Origin: Rubritalea squalenifaciens DSM 18772
GTDB taxonomy: Bacteria; Verrucomicrobiota; Verrucomicrobiia; Verrucomicrobiales; Akkermansiaceae
Assembly (NCBI RefSeq): GCF_900141815.1
Contig: NZ_FQYR01000003.1
Location: 620,001 to 684,000 of the forward strand
Length of the DNA: 64,000 nt
Reading direction: 5' to 3'
The translations under genes and the position numbers were made by a program. Below are positions 52,901-62,689 of this stretch, in pieces. Each line of letters begins with the position of its first letter. Position 1 is the stretch's first letter. Under the pieces are notes generated by a model. It saw only the letters and a program-made list of their open reading frames with translations. It searched no databases and was not told where the DNA came from.

Positions 52901-55312
52901 ATGGAAAAACCTTTATCATCTATTAATCCGGGTATGCGCTGGAGTGCCCGTAATGCAATCGCTGCTTGTGCAGTGGGGTGCATGTTTTACAGCGCGTCCA
53001 TTACTGGTGGGTACTCACAAGAGTCTGATAATTCTTTGGTGCAGAGGGAGGTTGCAAAGAGGTCGAAGAATTTAGCCCAAGCAAAGCAGCACCTTTTGTC
53101 AGGGGACGGTCATTACAAGAAGCAAGAGTATGCTGAGGCTGTCTCTGAGTATTCTAAGGCCTTCGATGTTGTGCCTAGCGCAGGGCTCGCAAACGATGTG
53201 CGCTTTGTTGTGGCGGATAGATATGCTCAGGCGGCAACTGAGTACGCCAGGGGTCTCGCCAAGAATGGCCAATACGACCAAGCGCGTGCACTGCTCGACA
53301 AGGTTTTACAAGATGATGTAGCTCCTGGTCACGTTGGAGCGATGACACTTCTCGCACAAGTCGATGACCCAATCCGCTATAACACCGCCCTCACCCCAGA
53401 GCATGTTCAGCAAATTGAGAAGGTGGCTCATGGCTTAAGAAGGGCAGAAGGGTATTTCATGTTAGGTCAATATGACCTTGCTTTGGTTACCTACGAGGAA
53501 GTTCTGCAACTGGATAAATACAATAAGGCTGCAAGACGCGGCATGGAGAAAGTAGCGAAGACTATCTCCGACTATTCCGTATCCGCCTCAGATCATACGC
53601 GTGCTGAATTCCTTAAAAAAGTAGATGAAGCTTGGGAGACTAAAGTGAACCCCAAGATTGATTTAAGTGGGATCAATACTCCGGGAGGACTCAGCACTGA
53701 TGTGGTCAATGCGCAGAGAATCCGGGGGAGTAAGTTTAAGCAGATGGTAATTCCTGTTGTCGATTTTCAGGATATCGACATTCAGGAGGCCTTGGATGTT
53801 CTTCGTCATTGGTCCAGGCAGTATGATACTACTGAGCTAGATCCAGATAAAAAAGGGTTTAACTTTATCCTGCGTGCAGGTGATCCAGGCTCTGATGTGC
53901 ACAAGGGTATCTTCAGTAAGAAAATTTCCCTGCAATTGCGTAATGTTCCTATGGACAAGGTCTTGGACTATGTCACCAGGGCTACAGACACTCAGTGGCG
54001 AGTTGAGGACTACGCCGTAGTGTTGACGCCAGGTGGTATGCTGGATTCACAGCTTGTACAGCGGAGCTTCACAGTGCCGCCTAGCTTTATGCAGGATGCT
54101 GTATCTGGTGAAGGTGCTGCAGAGGACGACCCTTTCTCTGCGGAGACGAGTTCAAGTGTTCTTAGGCCTCAACTCTCAGCTCAAGAGTATTTGAAGCGTC
54201 TTGGTGTATCATTTCCGGAAGGAGCTACAGCCAGTTATGTTCGTGGCACAAACCAACTTAGTGTGCGTAACACGGAGACTAATCTAAACCTTATTGAGGA
54301 TTACATCAGAAGCATCCGCCAAAGCGAGAGCGTACAGGTGATTGTTAATTTTACGATTCTTGATATCACCCAAGAAAACCTTCAGGAGCTCGGTTATGAC
54401 TGGCTACTTGGGCAGCAAAATCTGAAAAGTAACAATTATTTCCTCGGAGGGGGAACTACTGGCAATGGTAGTCAATTTTCTCCTGTTGGTAATTTCGATG
54501 GACTTGACCCTGTCACAGCAGGGAATCGCAGTGGAGAGACGATGTTTAATAACAATGCCATTGATGAGCTGATTGGTGGATACAAGGTTCCTGGTACAGT
54601 GCCATCGAGGGCGCCGGGAGCACTACAAGTCACAGGCTTCATCAATAACTCGACTTTCCAGATGATCATGCGTGGCTTGGACCAGAAGAAGGATGAGTCC
54701 CGCATGTTCAACCCATCGGTGATTGTTCGCCCAGGAGAGCGTGCACGCCTCTTCTCTGGTAACCAGTTAGTCTATCCTACTGAATACGAGCCACCAGAGC
54801 TTCCCAACCAAGTAGGGGGCGGGAACGGTGCCTTCCCGGTAACTCCAAGTACGCCTACAGCGTTTGAAACAGTCGACCTAGGTTTTGATTTCGAGGTAGA
54901 GCCCACGGTAGGTGAAGATCGGAACTACATAGAACTTAGACTTAATCCAGTCTATACGCAGTTAGATGGCTTTATTGATTACGGAAGTCCAATCAGTAGC
55001 ATTATTACTGATCCGATTACAGGATTGCCTATGAGCTACAATCTTACGGGTAACAATATCCTCATGCCGGTCTTTAGCAAAATCAGGCTCAATACCTCGG
55101 TTACCCTGAGAGACGGAGTAACGATGGTCGTGGGTGGTTTGCATCAATCGCGCATTGATAAGGTGGAGGACAAGGTGCCTGTGTTGGGCGACATTCCATT
55201 CATCGGCCGATTCTTCCAATCCTCAGGATACAGGCCTACTAAGCGGGCTCTGGTGATGTTTGTGCATGCCAAACTTGTCGATCCTACGGGGAAGGCATGG
55301 GCTGACCGCTAA
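52901..55312 (+). CDS. TPR-containing secretin (type II/III secretion or type IV pilus family)
   Basis: An 803-residue outer-membrane secretin. A signal region (about 15-45) is followed by TPR-like repeats (about 60-210), a short N-domain (IDIQEALDVLRHWSRQYD), and the secretin core (about 480-800) with VQVIVNFTILDITQENLQEL, LRDGVTMVVGGLHQSR and VPVLGDIPFIGRFFQSSG. It forms a ring through which a pilus or secreted protein passes. With PilT-type ATPases next door, a type IV pilus secretin is the best guess; TPR-secretins of this design are known from Akkermansia. The ATG at 52901 is preferred over the GTG at 52862. Confidence 0.9.
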   Translation: MEKPLSSINPGMRWSARNAIAACAVGCMFYSASITGGYSQESDNSLVQREVAKRSKNLAQAKQHLLSGDGHYKKQEYAEAVSEYSKAFDVVPSAGLANDVRFVVADRYAQAATEYARGLAKNGQYDQARALLDKVLQDDVAPGHVGAMTLLAQVDDPIRYNTALTPEHVQQIEKVAHGLRRAEGYFMLGQYDLALVTYEEVLQLDKYNKAARRGMEKVAKTISDYSVSASDHTRAEFLKKVDEAWETKVNPKIDLSGINTPGGLSTDVVNAQRIRGSKFKQMVIPVVDFQDIDIQEALDVLRHWSRQYDTTELDPDKKGFNFILRAGDPGSDVHKGIFSKKISLQLRNVPMDKVLDYVTRATDTQWRVEDYAVVLTPGGMLDSQLVQRSFTVPPSFMQDAVSGEGAAEDDPFSAETSSSVLRPQLSAQEYLKRLGVSFPEGATASYVRGTNQLSVRNTETNLNLIEDYIRSIRQSESVQVIVNFTILDITQENLQELGYDWLLGQQNLKSNNYFLGGGTTGNGSQFSPVGNFDGLDPVTAGNRSGETMFNNNAIDELIGGYKVPGTVPSRAPGALQVTGFINNSTFQMIMRGLDQKKDESRMFNPSVIVRPGERARLFSGNQLVYPTEYEPPELPNQVGGGNGAFPVTPSTPTAFETVDLGFDFEVEPTVGEDRNYIELRLNPVYTQLDGFIDYGSPISSIITDPITGLPMSYNLTGNNILMPVFSKIRLNTSVTLRDGVTMVVGGLHQSRIDKVEDKVPVLGDIPFIGRFFQSSGYRPTKRALVMFVHAKLVDPTGKAWADR

Positions 55313-55332
55313 TGTGGCTTTTGGTCTGGATA

Positions 55333-55368
55333 TAAAGAGACTTTGGAGTTATTGCTAAAGTCTCTTTA
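55333..55368 (+). terminator. Hairpin between secretin and AsmA-like genes
   Basis: TAAAGAGACTTT (55333-55344) and AAAGTCTCTTTA (55357-55368) form a perfect 12-bp stem with a 12-nt loop, 20 bp after the secretin stop and 24 bp before the next start. No clean T-run follows (the right arm itself ends CTTTA), so it is a weak or partial terminator, or an RNA-stability element that sets different levels of secretin and downstream genes. Confidence 0.5.
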
Positions 55369-55392
55369 GTCGCAATTTAATTATATATCAAG

Positions 55393-56913
55393 GTGTCAAA
55401 GAAAACGCGAAAACCTACTCTGGAAGAGATGGTGGAGGACTTGCAGCGTAGCAGCAAGAACCGAAGGGACGAGGAAGAAAAGCCCAAGCTAGTGGTACGC
55501 GCTGATGGGAGTGAGATGCTTAAGGTCCGTAAGCGGAAGAGGCGTAGTCATCAACCGCGTAAAGAGGCGGCTAAGCGTAAACGAAAGCAACGTTTTATCC
55601 TAATCGCTTCTGCGATGATGCTGTTCTTTGCGGTGGCATTATCTATTGCCGTTTCTTTGGGATACCATAATAGCCAAGGCTTTCACGATAAAGTGAAGCA
55701 GCTAGTTCAGGGTAAGACAGGAGCGTCTGTGGAGATGGGGCTCTTAACTGTTGGTCCCGGGGCGGCTGAAATGGATGAGGTGAGCTTGGTGTGGAAAGAG
55801 GGTGAGGGAGCGATCAAGAGTCTCGAACTGAAGAAACTGAACACGAATTATGGTCTCAGTGGATTCTGGGGCGGTAAATGGAAAATGCGTGGCATCAATT
55901 CCTCGGAAGGTAGATTGATTCTGCAAGATTCCCAGAGCGCCTCAGATGATATGGTGGCAGATTCTCAGATCAAGTTCGAGTACGATTACATTCGCTGCTC
56001 AAACTTGAACATTCATTTCGGGGAGCTGACCAAGACACCTGCTATTGAAGGGTCTGATGTAGTTTTGAAGCAGTCTGAAAATGAATCCACTCAGATTAGT
56101 TTCAACGGGGGTAAACTGAACTTTCCCTCTTTGGAAGGCCTGCAGATAGAGAATGCTCTAATTCAGCTTCATGACGGGAGAAAAGACATCAATGTCCGTC
56201 TAACAGATGAGAAGAAATTTGGCTCAATCACACTTGAGGGGAATACGCCTTTTACATCATCTGGCACCACTCAACTAGATGCCCAGTTAGAGGAATTCCC
56301 CATCTCGAAGATACTGCCTCAGCATGCCCAGCGCTTTTTCGAGGGTAGAATCAACTCAGAGGAAGCTAAGCTCGTGATGGCACCTGGAAAATTGTCTCAA
56401 TTGGAATTTGAGTCTTCATTTCAAGGTGCTGTACTAAGGATGCATGGGTTTCCGTTTTTCAAAGACCTTGGAAACTTATTAGGGCACAAGTGGTATGAGC
56501 GCCCTCGTTTTAACCGTAATATCCAAGGTGACATCCATCGCAAAGGGAATACGCTCTACGTTACTAACTTTACGGCTGAAAGTTCTAAGCATCTTAAGCT
56601 TAAAGGTGAATTTATGATCGATGAGCACGGCAAAGTCTCTGGACAATTTAAAGTGGGTATTCCCGCGGAATTGGCTAATCCATTCAGAGACAGGCTTCCA
56701 AAGGAGATGTTCTCCAAGGCTGTTGATGGTTTCATGTTCACTGATATCCAATTGAGTGGCGATGTGCACGAGGTGAAGGATGATTTTAAGTCTCGTGTGG
56801 ATGCTATGGTGAAAGAAGCAGGAGCAAAAGTTCCTGAGAGTCAGAAGACAGCACCTCAAGGCGACGATTCCAAGAAAGAGTCCAGTATTGAAAACGAATA
56901 CTTTGGAGAGTGA
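55393..56913 (+). CDS. AsmA-like inner-membrane protein
   Basis: A 506-residue protein. A highly basic cytoplasmic N-terminus (about 43-67, Lys/Arg-rich) precedes one membrane helix (about 68-91). The rest is periplasmic and beta-rich: LEMKKLNTNYGLSGFWGGKW-like and GINSSEGRLIL segments, then LSQLEFESSFQGAVLRMHGF and GNTLYVTNFTAESSKHLKLKGEF, as in AsmA/DUF3971-type proteins that shape or move lipids in the envelope. The tail (about 470-506) is disordered. The start is GTG at 55393. It overlaps the next gene by GTGA. Confidence 0.68.
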   Translation: MSKKTRKPTLEEMVEDLQRSSKNRRDEEEKPKLVVRADGSEMLKVRKRKRRSHQPRKEAAKRKRKQRFILIASAMMLFFAVALSIAVSLGYHNSQGFHDKVKQLVQGKTGASVEMGLLTVGPGAAEMDEVSLVWKEGEGAIKSLELKKLNTNYGLSGFWGGKWKMRGINSSEGRLILQDSQSASDDMVADSQIKFEYDYIRCSNLNIHFGELTKTPAIEGSDVVLKQSENESTQISFNGGKLNFPSLEGLQIENALIQLHDGRKDINVRLTDEKKFGSITLEGNTPFTSSGTTQLDAQLEEFPISKILPQHAQRFFEGRINSEEAKLVMAPGKLSQLEFESSFQGAVLRMHGFPFFKDLGNLLGHKWYERPRFNRNIQGDIHRKGNTLYVTNFTAESSKHLKLKGEFMIDEHGKVSGQFKVGIPAELANPFRDRLPKEMFSKAVDGFMFTDIQLSGDVHEVKDDFKSRVDAMVKEAGAKVPESQKTAPQGDDSKKESSIENEYFGE

Positions 56914-58898
56914 GAATTGGTAATCTAATAAGTAGTAGGATTTCGCAACTCATCGCTGTGTTGTTGTGCAGCGTCACACTATATACAGTGCTAGATGCGG
57001 CTGAAGCAGCCCCCAGCAATTCAGACGTCAACACGCTCATAGATAGACTCAAGTTCCAGGAGAATCTAGACTGGAATGATTTTTTGATAACGGATCATCT
57101 TCCAGAGATACAGCGGGATGAACTTAATAAGAAGATCCAGTCTCAGATAAGGAACAAGATTCGGAAGGAATATCACTTTGAGGTTCTCGATAAGAAGGTT
57201 CTTCGTGATGTGTGTGCATTTATTATCTGTGCCACTGACGAGAGGAATCCAATTTTTTCTGAGATCAGCGGACTCACTTTCTGTAAAGTCAAAGATCAAT
57301 GGAAGCTGACCCCATTGATGGGGAGTTTTCGTCACACAGGCTTCAATCTCTATCAGTTAGAGGCTGAAGCAAGGCAGCGTGAACTTGAGAAATGGGTGTT
57401 CAAGCAACAGGCGGTTTACAAATCGAAAGTCCAAGGACAACAGGAGAATAAACTCTTGAATAAAATTAGTGAGTTTAGCTCGGAGTCCGCTTTTCAAGCG
57501 AAGGAGCCTTCTGCTCTGGTGTTGTATTTCTTGAGTATGGTTAAGCAGGCCAATTTTCATGCTATAGCAGCTTGTCTGGGGGTTGATCTCGCAGAGTCAT
57601 TTGGTGATGATGAGCTACAAGCAATATATTCGCTTGTGGAGGGTTTGAGTGGTGGAAGACAAGTGGGCGATTGGGCCAAACTACAGGAGCAACCATATAT
57701 AGCAACCGTTCTGGAAGATGACGATAATGAGATGGTTTCTGTAGCCATGTTTTTTCCTGAGCTTGAGCCTAAGGAGCAAATTCTTGAATTCTCTGTAAAG
57801 AAGATGGGTAGTAGATGGGTGCTCGAGTTACCCGATAATATGAGCTTGGATGATGAGGGTAAATTTTCTGATGCAGATTTTCGCGGTTGGAAACTCAAGC
57901 GTGAAAACCGAAGTCGCCTAGATGAAGTATCACCTTTGATTATCAGTTCATTAAAACCTGTGTCAGCTGATTCTTCCGGCGTGCTTTTGGAGCGGCTTCT
58001 TAAAGCATTAAGTGAAGGTGATTTTGCGACATGGTGCTCCTGTATCAAATTCATGGATGAGGCAGACAAGGCAGTGAGACGTGATGAGTTAATTGCTGCG
58101 GCTGAGTCATGGTCAGAAATCAAGAAAAAGAGCCTGATGGCTTTCAAGTTGGTCTCTGTTCGTGAAGCTGAGAATGTTGCCGTTGCCAAAGTTCTTGCTG
58201 TATCTAAACAAAGGCCGAATGACTACGTGATTGATTATCTAGTGCTGTGTAAAGCTAATCAGCAGTGGCATATGGTAATGGAGAAGAGTTTTGAAGGTGA
58301 TGATGCGGAAGGGTTACGTGCCGCTCGTGATAAGCTCATTAAAGAGATTAAAGATGAGGGTGATGTGGATGTGGCCCCGCTTCTCCTTGGAGAGTGTCAT
58401 GTGATAAGCCTTGCTAATTTCGCTGATTGTACGGGAGTCGATCAATCTGCAGTAAAAGAGAGTTATCTCAGATACGATGATTCACTGATGAAGGAGGATT
58501 ATGCCAATGCTCTCAAAGTTGCGGCGGCAATTAAAGGCACGGAACTCCAAACTCTAGCTGCGCTCGGGGCTGACCTCAGAGGCAGGCAAGACAAGGACTC
58601 GAAGTATGAGTTTATTGTCGCCCATAAAGCAGCCCAAATGTGTGCCGCTACGATCCGTCTCACGAATCGTCGGTCTAGTGATGTAGAGTATCTTTTATAC
58701 TTTTACTGTAAGGATGGAGAGCAAGTATTGGTGCTGCCCTACCTTCAATATCGATATGAGCAAAGTCGTGGCGCCAGATTGTTTAATGCCAAAGTTCTGG
58801 AGTTCGTAGAAGGTCTCAAAGATCAAGGAATAAAAGATTCATTTATGAGCTTAATTAATAAGCACAACGAGCTGGTTAACGAAATGCGGAATGAGTAG
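56910..58898 (+). CDS. Secreted protein with apparent NTF2-like repeats
   Basis: A 662-residue exported protein: signal peptide about 1-31 (VTLYTVLDAAEA). I see four similar units at about 35-130, 210-315, 355-470 and 525-640. Each opens with a helical stretch and ends with a beta strand carrying a conserved tryptophan or similar (CKVKDQWKL, KKMGSRWVLEL, CKANQQWHMV), as in NTF2/SnoaL-like domains. The fourth is weaker. No catalytic residues are obvious. The GTG start overlaps the upstream stop, and the stop overlaps the GTG before the MoxR gene, so it is made as part of a tight operon. Confidence 0.75.
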   Translation: MRIGNLISSRISQLIAVLLCSVTLYTVLDAAEAAPSNSDVNTLIDRLKFQENLDWNDFLITDHLPEIQRDELNKKIQSQIRNKIRKEYHFEVLDKKVLRDVCAFIICATDERNPIFSEISGLTFCKVKDQWKLTPLMGSFRHTGFNLYQLEAEARQRELEKWVFKQQAVYKSKVQGQQENKLLNKISEFSSESAFQAKEPSALVLYFLSMVKQANFHAIAACLGVDLAESFGDDELQAIYSLVEGLSGGRQVGDWAKLQEQPYIATVLEDDDNEMVSVAMFFPELEPKEQILEFSVKKMGSRWVLELPDNMSLDDEGKFSDADFRGWKLKRENRSRLDEVSPLIISSLKPVSADSSGVLLERLLKALSEGDFATWCSCIKFMDEADKAVRRDELIAAAESWSEIKKKSLMAFKLVSVREAENVAVAKVLAVSKQRPNDYVIDYLVLCKANQQWHMVMEKSFEGDDAEGLRAARDKLIKEIKDEGDVDVAPLLLGECHVISLANFADCTGVDQSAVKESYLRYDDSLMKEDYANALKVAAAIKGTELQTLAALGADLRGRQDKDSKYEFIVAHKAAQMCAATIRLTNRRSSDVEYLLYFYCKDGEQVLVLPYLQYRYEQSRGARLFNAKVLEFVEGLKDQGIKDSFMSLINKHNELVNEMRNE

Positions 58899-58903
58899 TG
58901 TAT

Positions 58904-59854
58904 ATGGATAGGGTCACAGATGTATTGTCGATAGGTCACCGAATTGAGGATGCAATCAAGACTGTCATCAAAGGTCAGGATGGACTCATCCGTAAAGTCC
59001 TCTGTTGTCTTGGGGCCGGTGGTCATATGCTTCTTGAAGACTATCCTGGTACAGGCAAGACGACATTAGCCAAAGCGGTTGCAAGATCCATGGGGGAGGA
59101 TGGTTTCCAGCGCATCCAGTTTACGCCGGACCTCCTGCCATCGGACATTCTTGGTGTGTCCGTGCTCGATCCTCGCTCTGGGGATTTTAAATTTCATAAG
59201 GGTCCAGTATTCGCAAATGTTCTGTTAGCAGACGAAATCAATAGAGCCTCACCTCGCACCCAGAGTGCTCTGCTGGAGGTGATGTCTGAAAAGCAGGCCA
59301 CAATCGAAGGAAGACGTTATCAGTTTGACGGTGTATTTTTTGTCATCGCAACTCAGAATCCTGTGGAATTTAGGGGAACATATCCTATTCCTGAGGCGCA
59401 GATGGATCGCTTTGCTATGCAGTGTACTATGGGCTATGTTGATATGGATCACGAGGTTGAGATTTTGAGTGATCAGCAAGGAAGCTCACACCCTTTGAAT
59501 GCACTGAACCAAGTCGTATCTGTGGATGATGTTGTGGCTTGGCAGCAGTCAGTCTCAGCAGTACGTATCAGTGATGAGCTAAAGCACTATATTGTACGAT
59601 TAGTGGGAGCTACGCGTCAGCATAAGGACGTACGTCTGCCAGCTAGTCCTCGTGCCTCACTGTCTCTGATGAAAGTGTCTCAAGCGATGAGTGTCATGAA
59701 TGGATCAGACTTTGTCTCTCCGGAGGTTATTCAAGAGGTTGCAGCGGATGTAATCGGTCATCGTCTGGTGATTGATTCAGAGGCCAAGTTTGCTGGAATT
59801 AGTGGCCGCAGCATTGTGGATGCTCTGTTAGGCGAAGTGGCTGTCCCTTGTTGA
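58904..59854 (+). CDS. MoxR-family AAA+ ATPase
   Basis: A 316-residue MoxR ATPase. Walker A is at residues 45-53 within LLEDYPGTGKTT; Walker B and sensor regions are LADEINRASPRTQSALLEVM and FFVIATQNPVEFRGTYPIPEAQ. MoxR proteins act as chaperone-like motors that mature or activate partner proteins, often with a DUF58 or VWA-domain partner; the next gene is exactly a DUF58 protein. Start: ATG 58904, or GTG 58898 overlapping the upstream stop. Confidence 0.94.
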   Translation: MDRVTDVLSIGHRIEDAIKTVIKGQDGLIRKVLCCLGAGGHMLLEDYPGTGKTTLAKAVARSMGEDGFQRIQFTPDLLPSDILGVSVLDPRSGDFKFHKGPVFANVLLADEINRASPRTQSALLEVMSEKQATIEGRRYQFDGVFFVIATQNPVEFRGTYPIPEAQMDRFAMQCTMGYVDMDHEVEILSDQQGSSHPLNALNQVVSVDDVVAWQQSVSAVRISDELKHYIVRLVGATRQHKDVRLPASPRASLSLMKVSQAMSVMNGSDFVSPEVIQEVAADVIGHRLVIDSEAKFAGISGRSIVDALLGEVAVPC

Positions 59855-59880
59855 GTAACTGAGAACTAGGGGAGAGTGCC

Positions 59881-61236
59881 TTGAAAAAACTTCTGCAAGC
59901 TCGTTTATATCACCTCTATAAGCTGGGAGGTAGCGTGCAGAACAGTGCTCGTAAGCGGGTGACGCCCATAGGTTATCTGGTGCTGCTGGCTTTCCCTTGT
60001 GCCAGTTCCTTTGCTGTGGTCTATGCCAGAGCATCATTGATACAGATGATGAGTGTATTTGGGGCAGTCTTGGTGATTGCTTTTTTTCTTACTTGGTTGA
60101 GAAATTCTCGAATCCGAATAAGTCGCGACTTGCCTCGTTTGGCCAGCGTTGGCGAGGATTTGGTTTATACTGTCCATTACGAGAACCTCAGGTCAGGTAA
60201 GCTTGCTAATTTTCTTCTGGAAGAACTGCCTCCCGATCCAAGTCCTAGTAAGGAGCTGTTTTTGGGATCAACTGAACCGGGTGAGGAACAGCGGAATGCA
60301 TTTGACCGTACCTTTATTGCTTACCGCTGGATGTGGCTGGTTAAGCAGCGTATTTTTTTTGATAGTAAGGCTACGGTTTGTGAGTCTGTTAGAAAAGGGG
60401 AGTCAAAGCATTGCCTGATGCAGATCACTCCTAAGCGGAGAGGGGTGATCAAGCTTTCGAATATGAGGGCTTTGCTTCCAGATCCTTTAGGAGTATTCCA
60501 GCGGATACAGCAGGTCGAGCAAAGCACAGACCATCTCATTGTTCTGCCGAAGCGTTATCGTGTAGGTGACCTTCATTTGAGTGGGAGTTCCCGTAATCAA
60601 ATTGGAGGTGAAGCGCTCTCGTCGATCAGTGGGCATGCAGGTGAATTTGTGGGGCTTCGTGAATATCGGCCTGGAGATCCGCTCCGGCATATTCATTGGC
60701 CAAGCTGGGGGAAATCCGGGAAGCCCATTGTCAAAGAGTATGAGGATGTCTTCTTTCCTCGCTATGGGTTGTTTCTGGATACCGTAGTTTCTGCTGAAAA
60801 AGCGAACCTGTTTGAGGAGGGGGTATCCTTGGCTGCGTCCTTTGCCTGTGCAGTAGATACGCGGGAGTGCTTGCTGGATCTGATATTCATGCAGCAAGGG
60901 GCGAAGGTGCTTACAGTTGGCCGTGGAGTGGCGAAGGTGGAGAATATGTTGGAGACACTGGCCGGCGTGGAAATTGACCTAAAGCCTAACTGGCAGGAAC
61001 TCGAGAAGATGATTCTTCAGCATACCGAGAATCTCACGGCCTGTATCGCTATATTTTGTGATTGGTCAGAAGACCGCCTCAAGATGGTCCAGAAGTGGGA
61101 GGCAGCAGGCTTAAGCCTCTTGCTCTTTTATGTGTGTGATGATGAGAAGCTAGCTCGTGAACAGTTGAAGGGGATGGCCAAGCGTTTCAAAATAGCACCT
61201 GTGGATAAGATCCAGCAGGTGCTATACAGTCTTTAA
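59881..61236 (+). CDS. DUF58-domain membrane protein
   Basis: A 451-residue protein. Two membrane helices near 30-48 and 50-72 are followed by a beta-rich segment and the DUF58 core with the signature GLREYRPGDPLRHIHWPSWGKSGKPIVKEYED (about 257-288). The C-terminal half has a von Willebrand A-like pattern (LFLDTVVSAEKANLFEEGVS). It is the usual partner of MoxR. The TTG at 59881 is chosen with GGGGAG just upstream. The transglutaminase or VWA genes that often follow are absent: a convergent sulfatase gene begins 22 bp away. Confidence 0.9.
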   Translation: MKKLLQARLYHLYKLGGSVQNSARKRVTPIGYLVLLAFPCASSFAVVYARASLIQMMSVFGAVLVIAFFLTWLRNSRIRISRDLPRLASVGEDLVYTVHYENLRSGKLANFLLEELPPDPSPSKELFLGSTEPGEEQRNAFDRTFIAYRWMWLVKQRIFFDSKATVCESVRKGESKHCLMQITPKRRGVIKLSNMRALLPDPLGVFQRIQQVEQSTDHLIVLPKRYRVGDLHLSGSSRNQIGGEALSSISGHAGEFVGLREYRPGDPLRHIHWPSWGKSGKPIVKEYEDVFFPRYGLFLDTVVSAEKANLFEEGVSLAASFACAVDTRECLLDLIFMQQGAKVLTVGRGVAKVENMLETLAGVEIDLKPNWQELEKMILQHTENLTACIAIFCDWSEDRLKMVQKWEAAGLSLLLFYVCDDEKLAREQLKGMAKRFKIAPVDKIQQVLYSL

Positions 61237-61258
61237 AATATCTTTAGAGAAGTGGTGG

Positions 61259-62689
61259 TTATTTGATGACACCCGTCTTCTCAATCTCAGATCTCTTGTC
61301 TCTGAGCTTTTTGAGTAGCCTCTCTACAATCTCAGGCTGTTCGCTAGCCCGATCAATACGCTCGCCAAGATCTTCTTCTACGTTGAAAAGAAGCGGCTGT
61401 TTCTCCGAGGCTTTGAAATTGTAATTATTACCAGTCTGAGAACCGATCCGGATATGTAGCTTCCAGGGCCCTACACGAATAGCGGACGGTTTGTTGTCAA
61501 AATAGCTGTAGATAAACTCAAAGTCGTCGACCTTCTGGGAGTCAGAGCCCAATAGATACGGGCTGATGTTTCTCCCATCTAGTTTCCGGTCATCTGGCAG
61601 TTTTGCTCCTGTGATAGTAAGTACGGTTGGCAGGACATCAAGTGTGCTGACCGGGGCTAGAAGGCGTTGAGGCTTGATGACTCCGGGCCAATAGAAGATT
61701 CCTGGAACTCTGTGACCGCCTTCCCAGGTAGAGCCTTTACCGTCTCTGAATGGCTGGGCATAACCTACATGAGTTCTGGCTTCGCCGTATTTGGGGTGAT
61801 TCTTGAACTTCAAATCACGGAAGAGAATCCATGGGCCATTATCTGAGGAGAATACGACTAAGGTGTTTTTGTCGATTCCTTCATCCTTGAGAGTTTGAAG
61901 AATGCGCCCAACGGAGTCGTCGACCTCAGCCATGACGTCGCCTAGAAGACCGCGCTTGGATTTACCTTTGAATTTTTCGCTGACGTATAAGCCCAGGTGC
62001 GGCTGGTTATGGGCTACATAGGCGAAGAATGGTTTGTCTTTGTTCTGTTTGATGAAGGATACTGCGGCATCGGTGTAGAGTCCGGTGAGGGAAGTGGATG
62101 CTTCATCATCGGACGGAAGGTTTTTAGCGACTTCACTGTAGCCCTTGACGGGCTTGTTTCCCGATGGATCAGATTTTAAGAGCTTGGCGTTATCGTAGTC
62201 GTGGGAGACATTGGTGCCAACCCAGGTGTCAAAGCCATGAGCGAGAGGGAGGGCTTCAGTACTCATTTGATTGCCCTTGTTTGGATTGCCTAGATGCCAC
62301 TTGCCAAACATGCCAGTCTTGTAGCCATTGGCTTTGAGTCCCTCAGCGATGGTGATCTCAGCACTTCGGAGGTGAGGCTTCGATCCAGGTCCAATTACCC
62401 AGGTTCCAAAGCCTGAGCGGCCAGGGTAGCGCCCTGTGAGTAGTGAGTAGCGGGAGGCACTGCAGGCGGGGGAACTTACGTAGAATTGGGTGCAGTTCAA
62501 TCCATTATGTGCCAGTCTGGAGATGTTCGGGGTCTCGATGACGGGGTTGCCATTGTAGGAAAAATCACCGTATCCGGAATCATCCAAATAGATGATGATG
62601 ACATTCGGCTTGTCCATGACTTCTCTGGCTTGTGCCAGAGGGAGCGAGCAAGCGCAGGCTAGACTGAATAGAGTGGGAAAAATTTTCAT
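61259..62689 (-). CDS. Secreted sulfatase (arylsulfatase family S1)
   Basis: A 476-residue exported enzyme: signal peptide about 1-22, then KPNVIIIYLDDSGYGDFSYN (metal-binding Asp pair). C76 lies in CSASR, the site converted to formylglycine, with Ala at the third place instead of the usual Pro. GKWHLGNPNKGNQ, VVFSSDNGPW and GGHRVPGIFYWPG segments are standard for the family. It removes sulfate from sulfated carbohydrates. The frame is open to 62821, but the ATG at 62687-62689 begins the signal peptide. The leader just before it is CA-rich rather than purine-rich. Confidence 0.92.
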   Translation of the reverse strand: MKIFPTLFSLACACSLPLAQAREVMDKPNVIIIYLDDSGYGDFSYNGNPVIETPNISRLAHNGLNCTQFYVSSPACSASRYSLLTGRYPGRSGFGTWVIGPGSKPHLRSAEITIAEGLKANGYKTGMFGKWHLGNPNKGNQMSTEALPLAHGFDTWVGTNVSHDYDNAKLLKSDPSGNKPVKGYSEVAKNLPSDDEASTSLTGLYTDAAVSFIKQNKDKPFFAYVAHNQPHLGLYVSEKFKGKSKRGLLGDVMAEVDDSVGRILQTLKDEGIDKNTLVVFSSDNGPWILFRDLKFKNHPKYGEARTHVGYAQPFRDGKGSTWEGGHRVPGIFYWPGVIKPQRLLAPVSTLDVLPTVLTITGAKLPDDRKLDGRNISPYLLGSDSQKVDDFEFIYSYFDNKPSAIRVGPWKLHIRIGSQTGNNYNFKASEKQPLLFNVEEDLGERIDRASEQPEIVERLLKKLRDKRSEIEKTGVIK

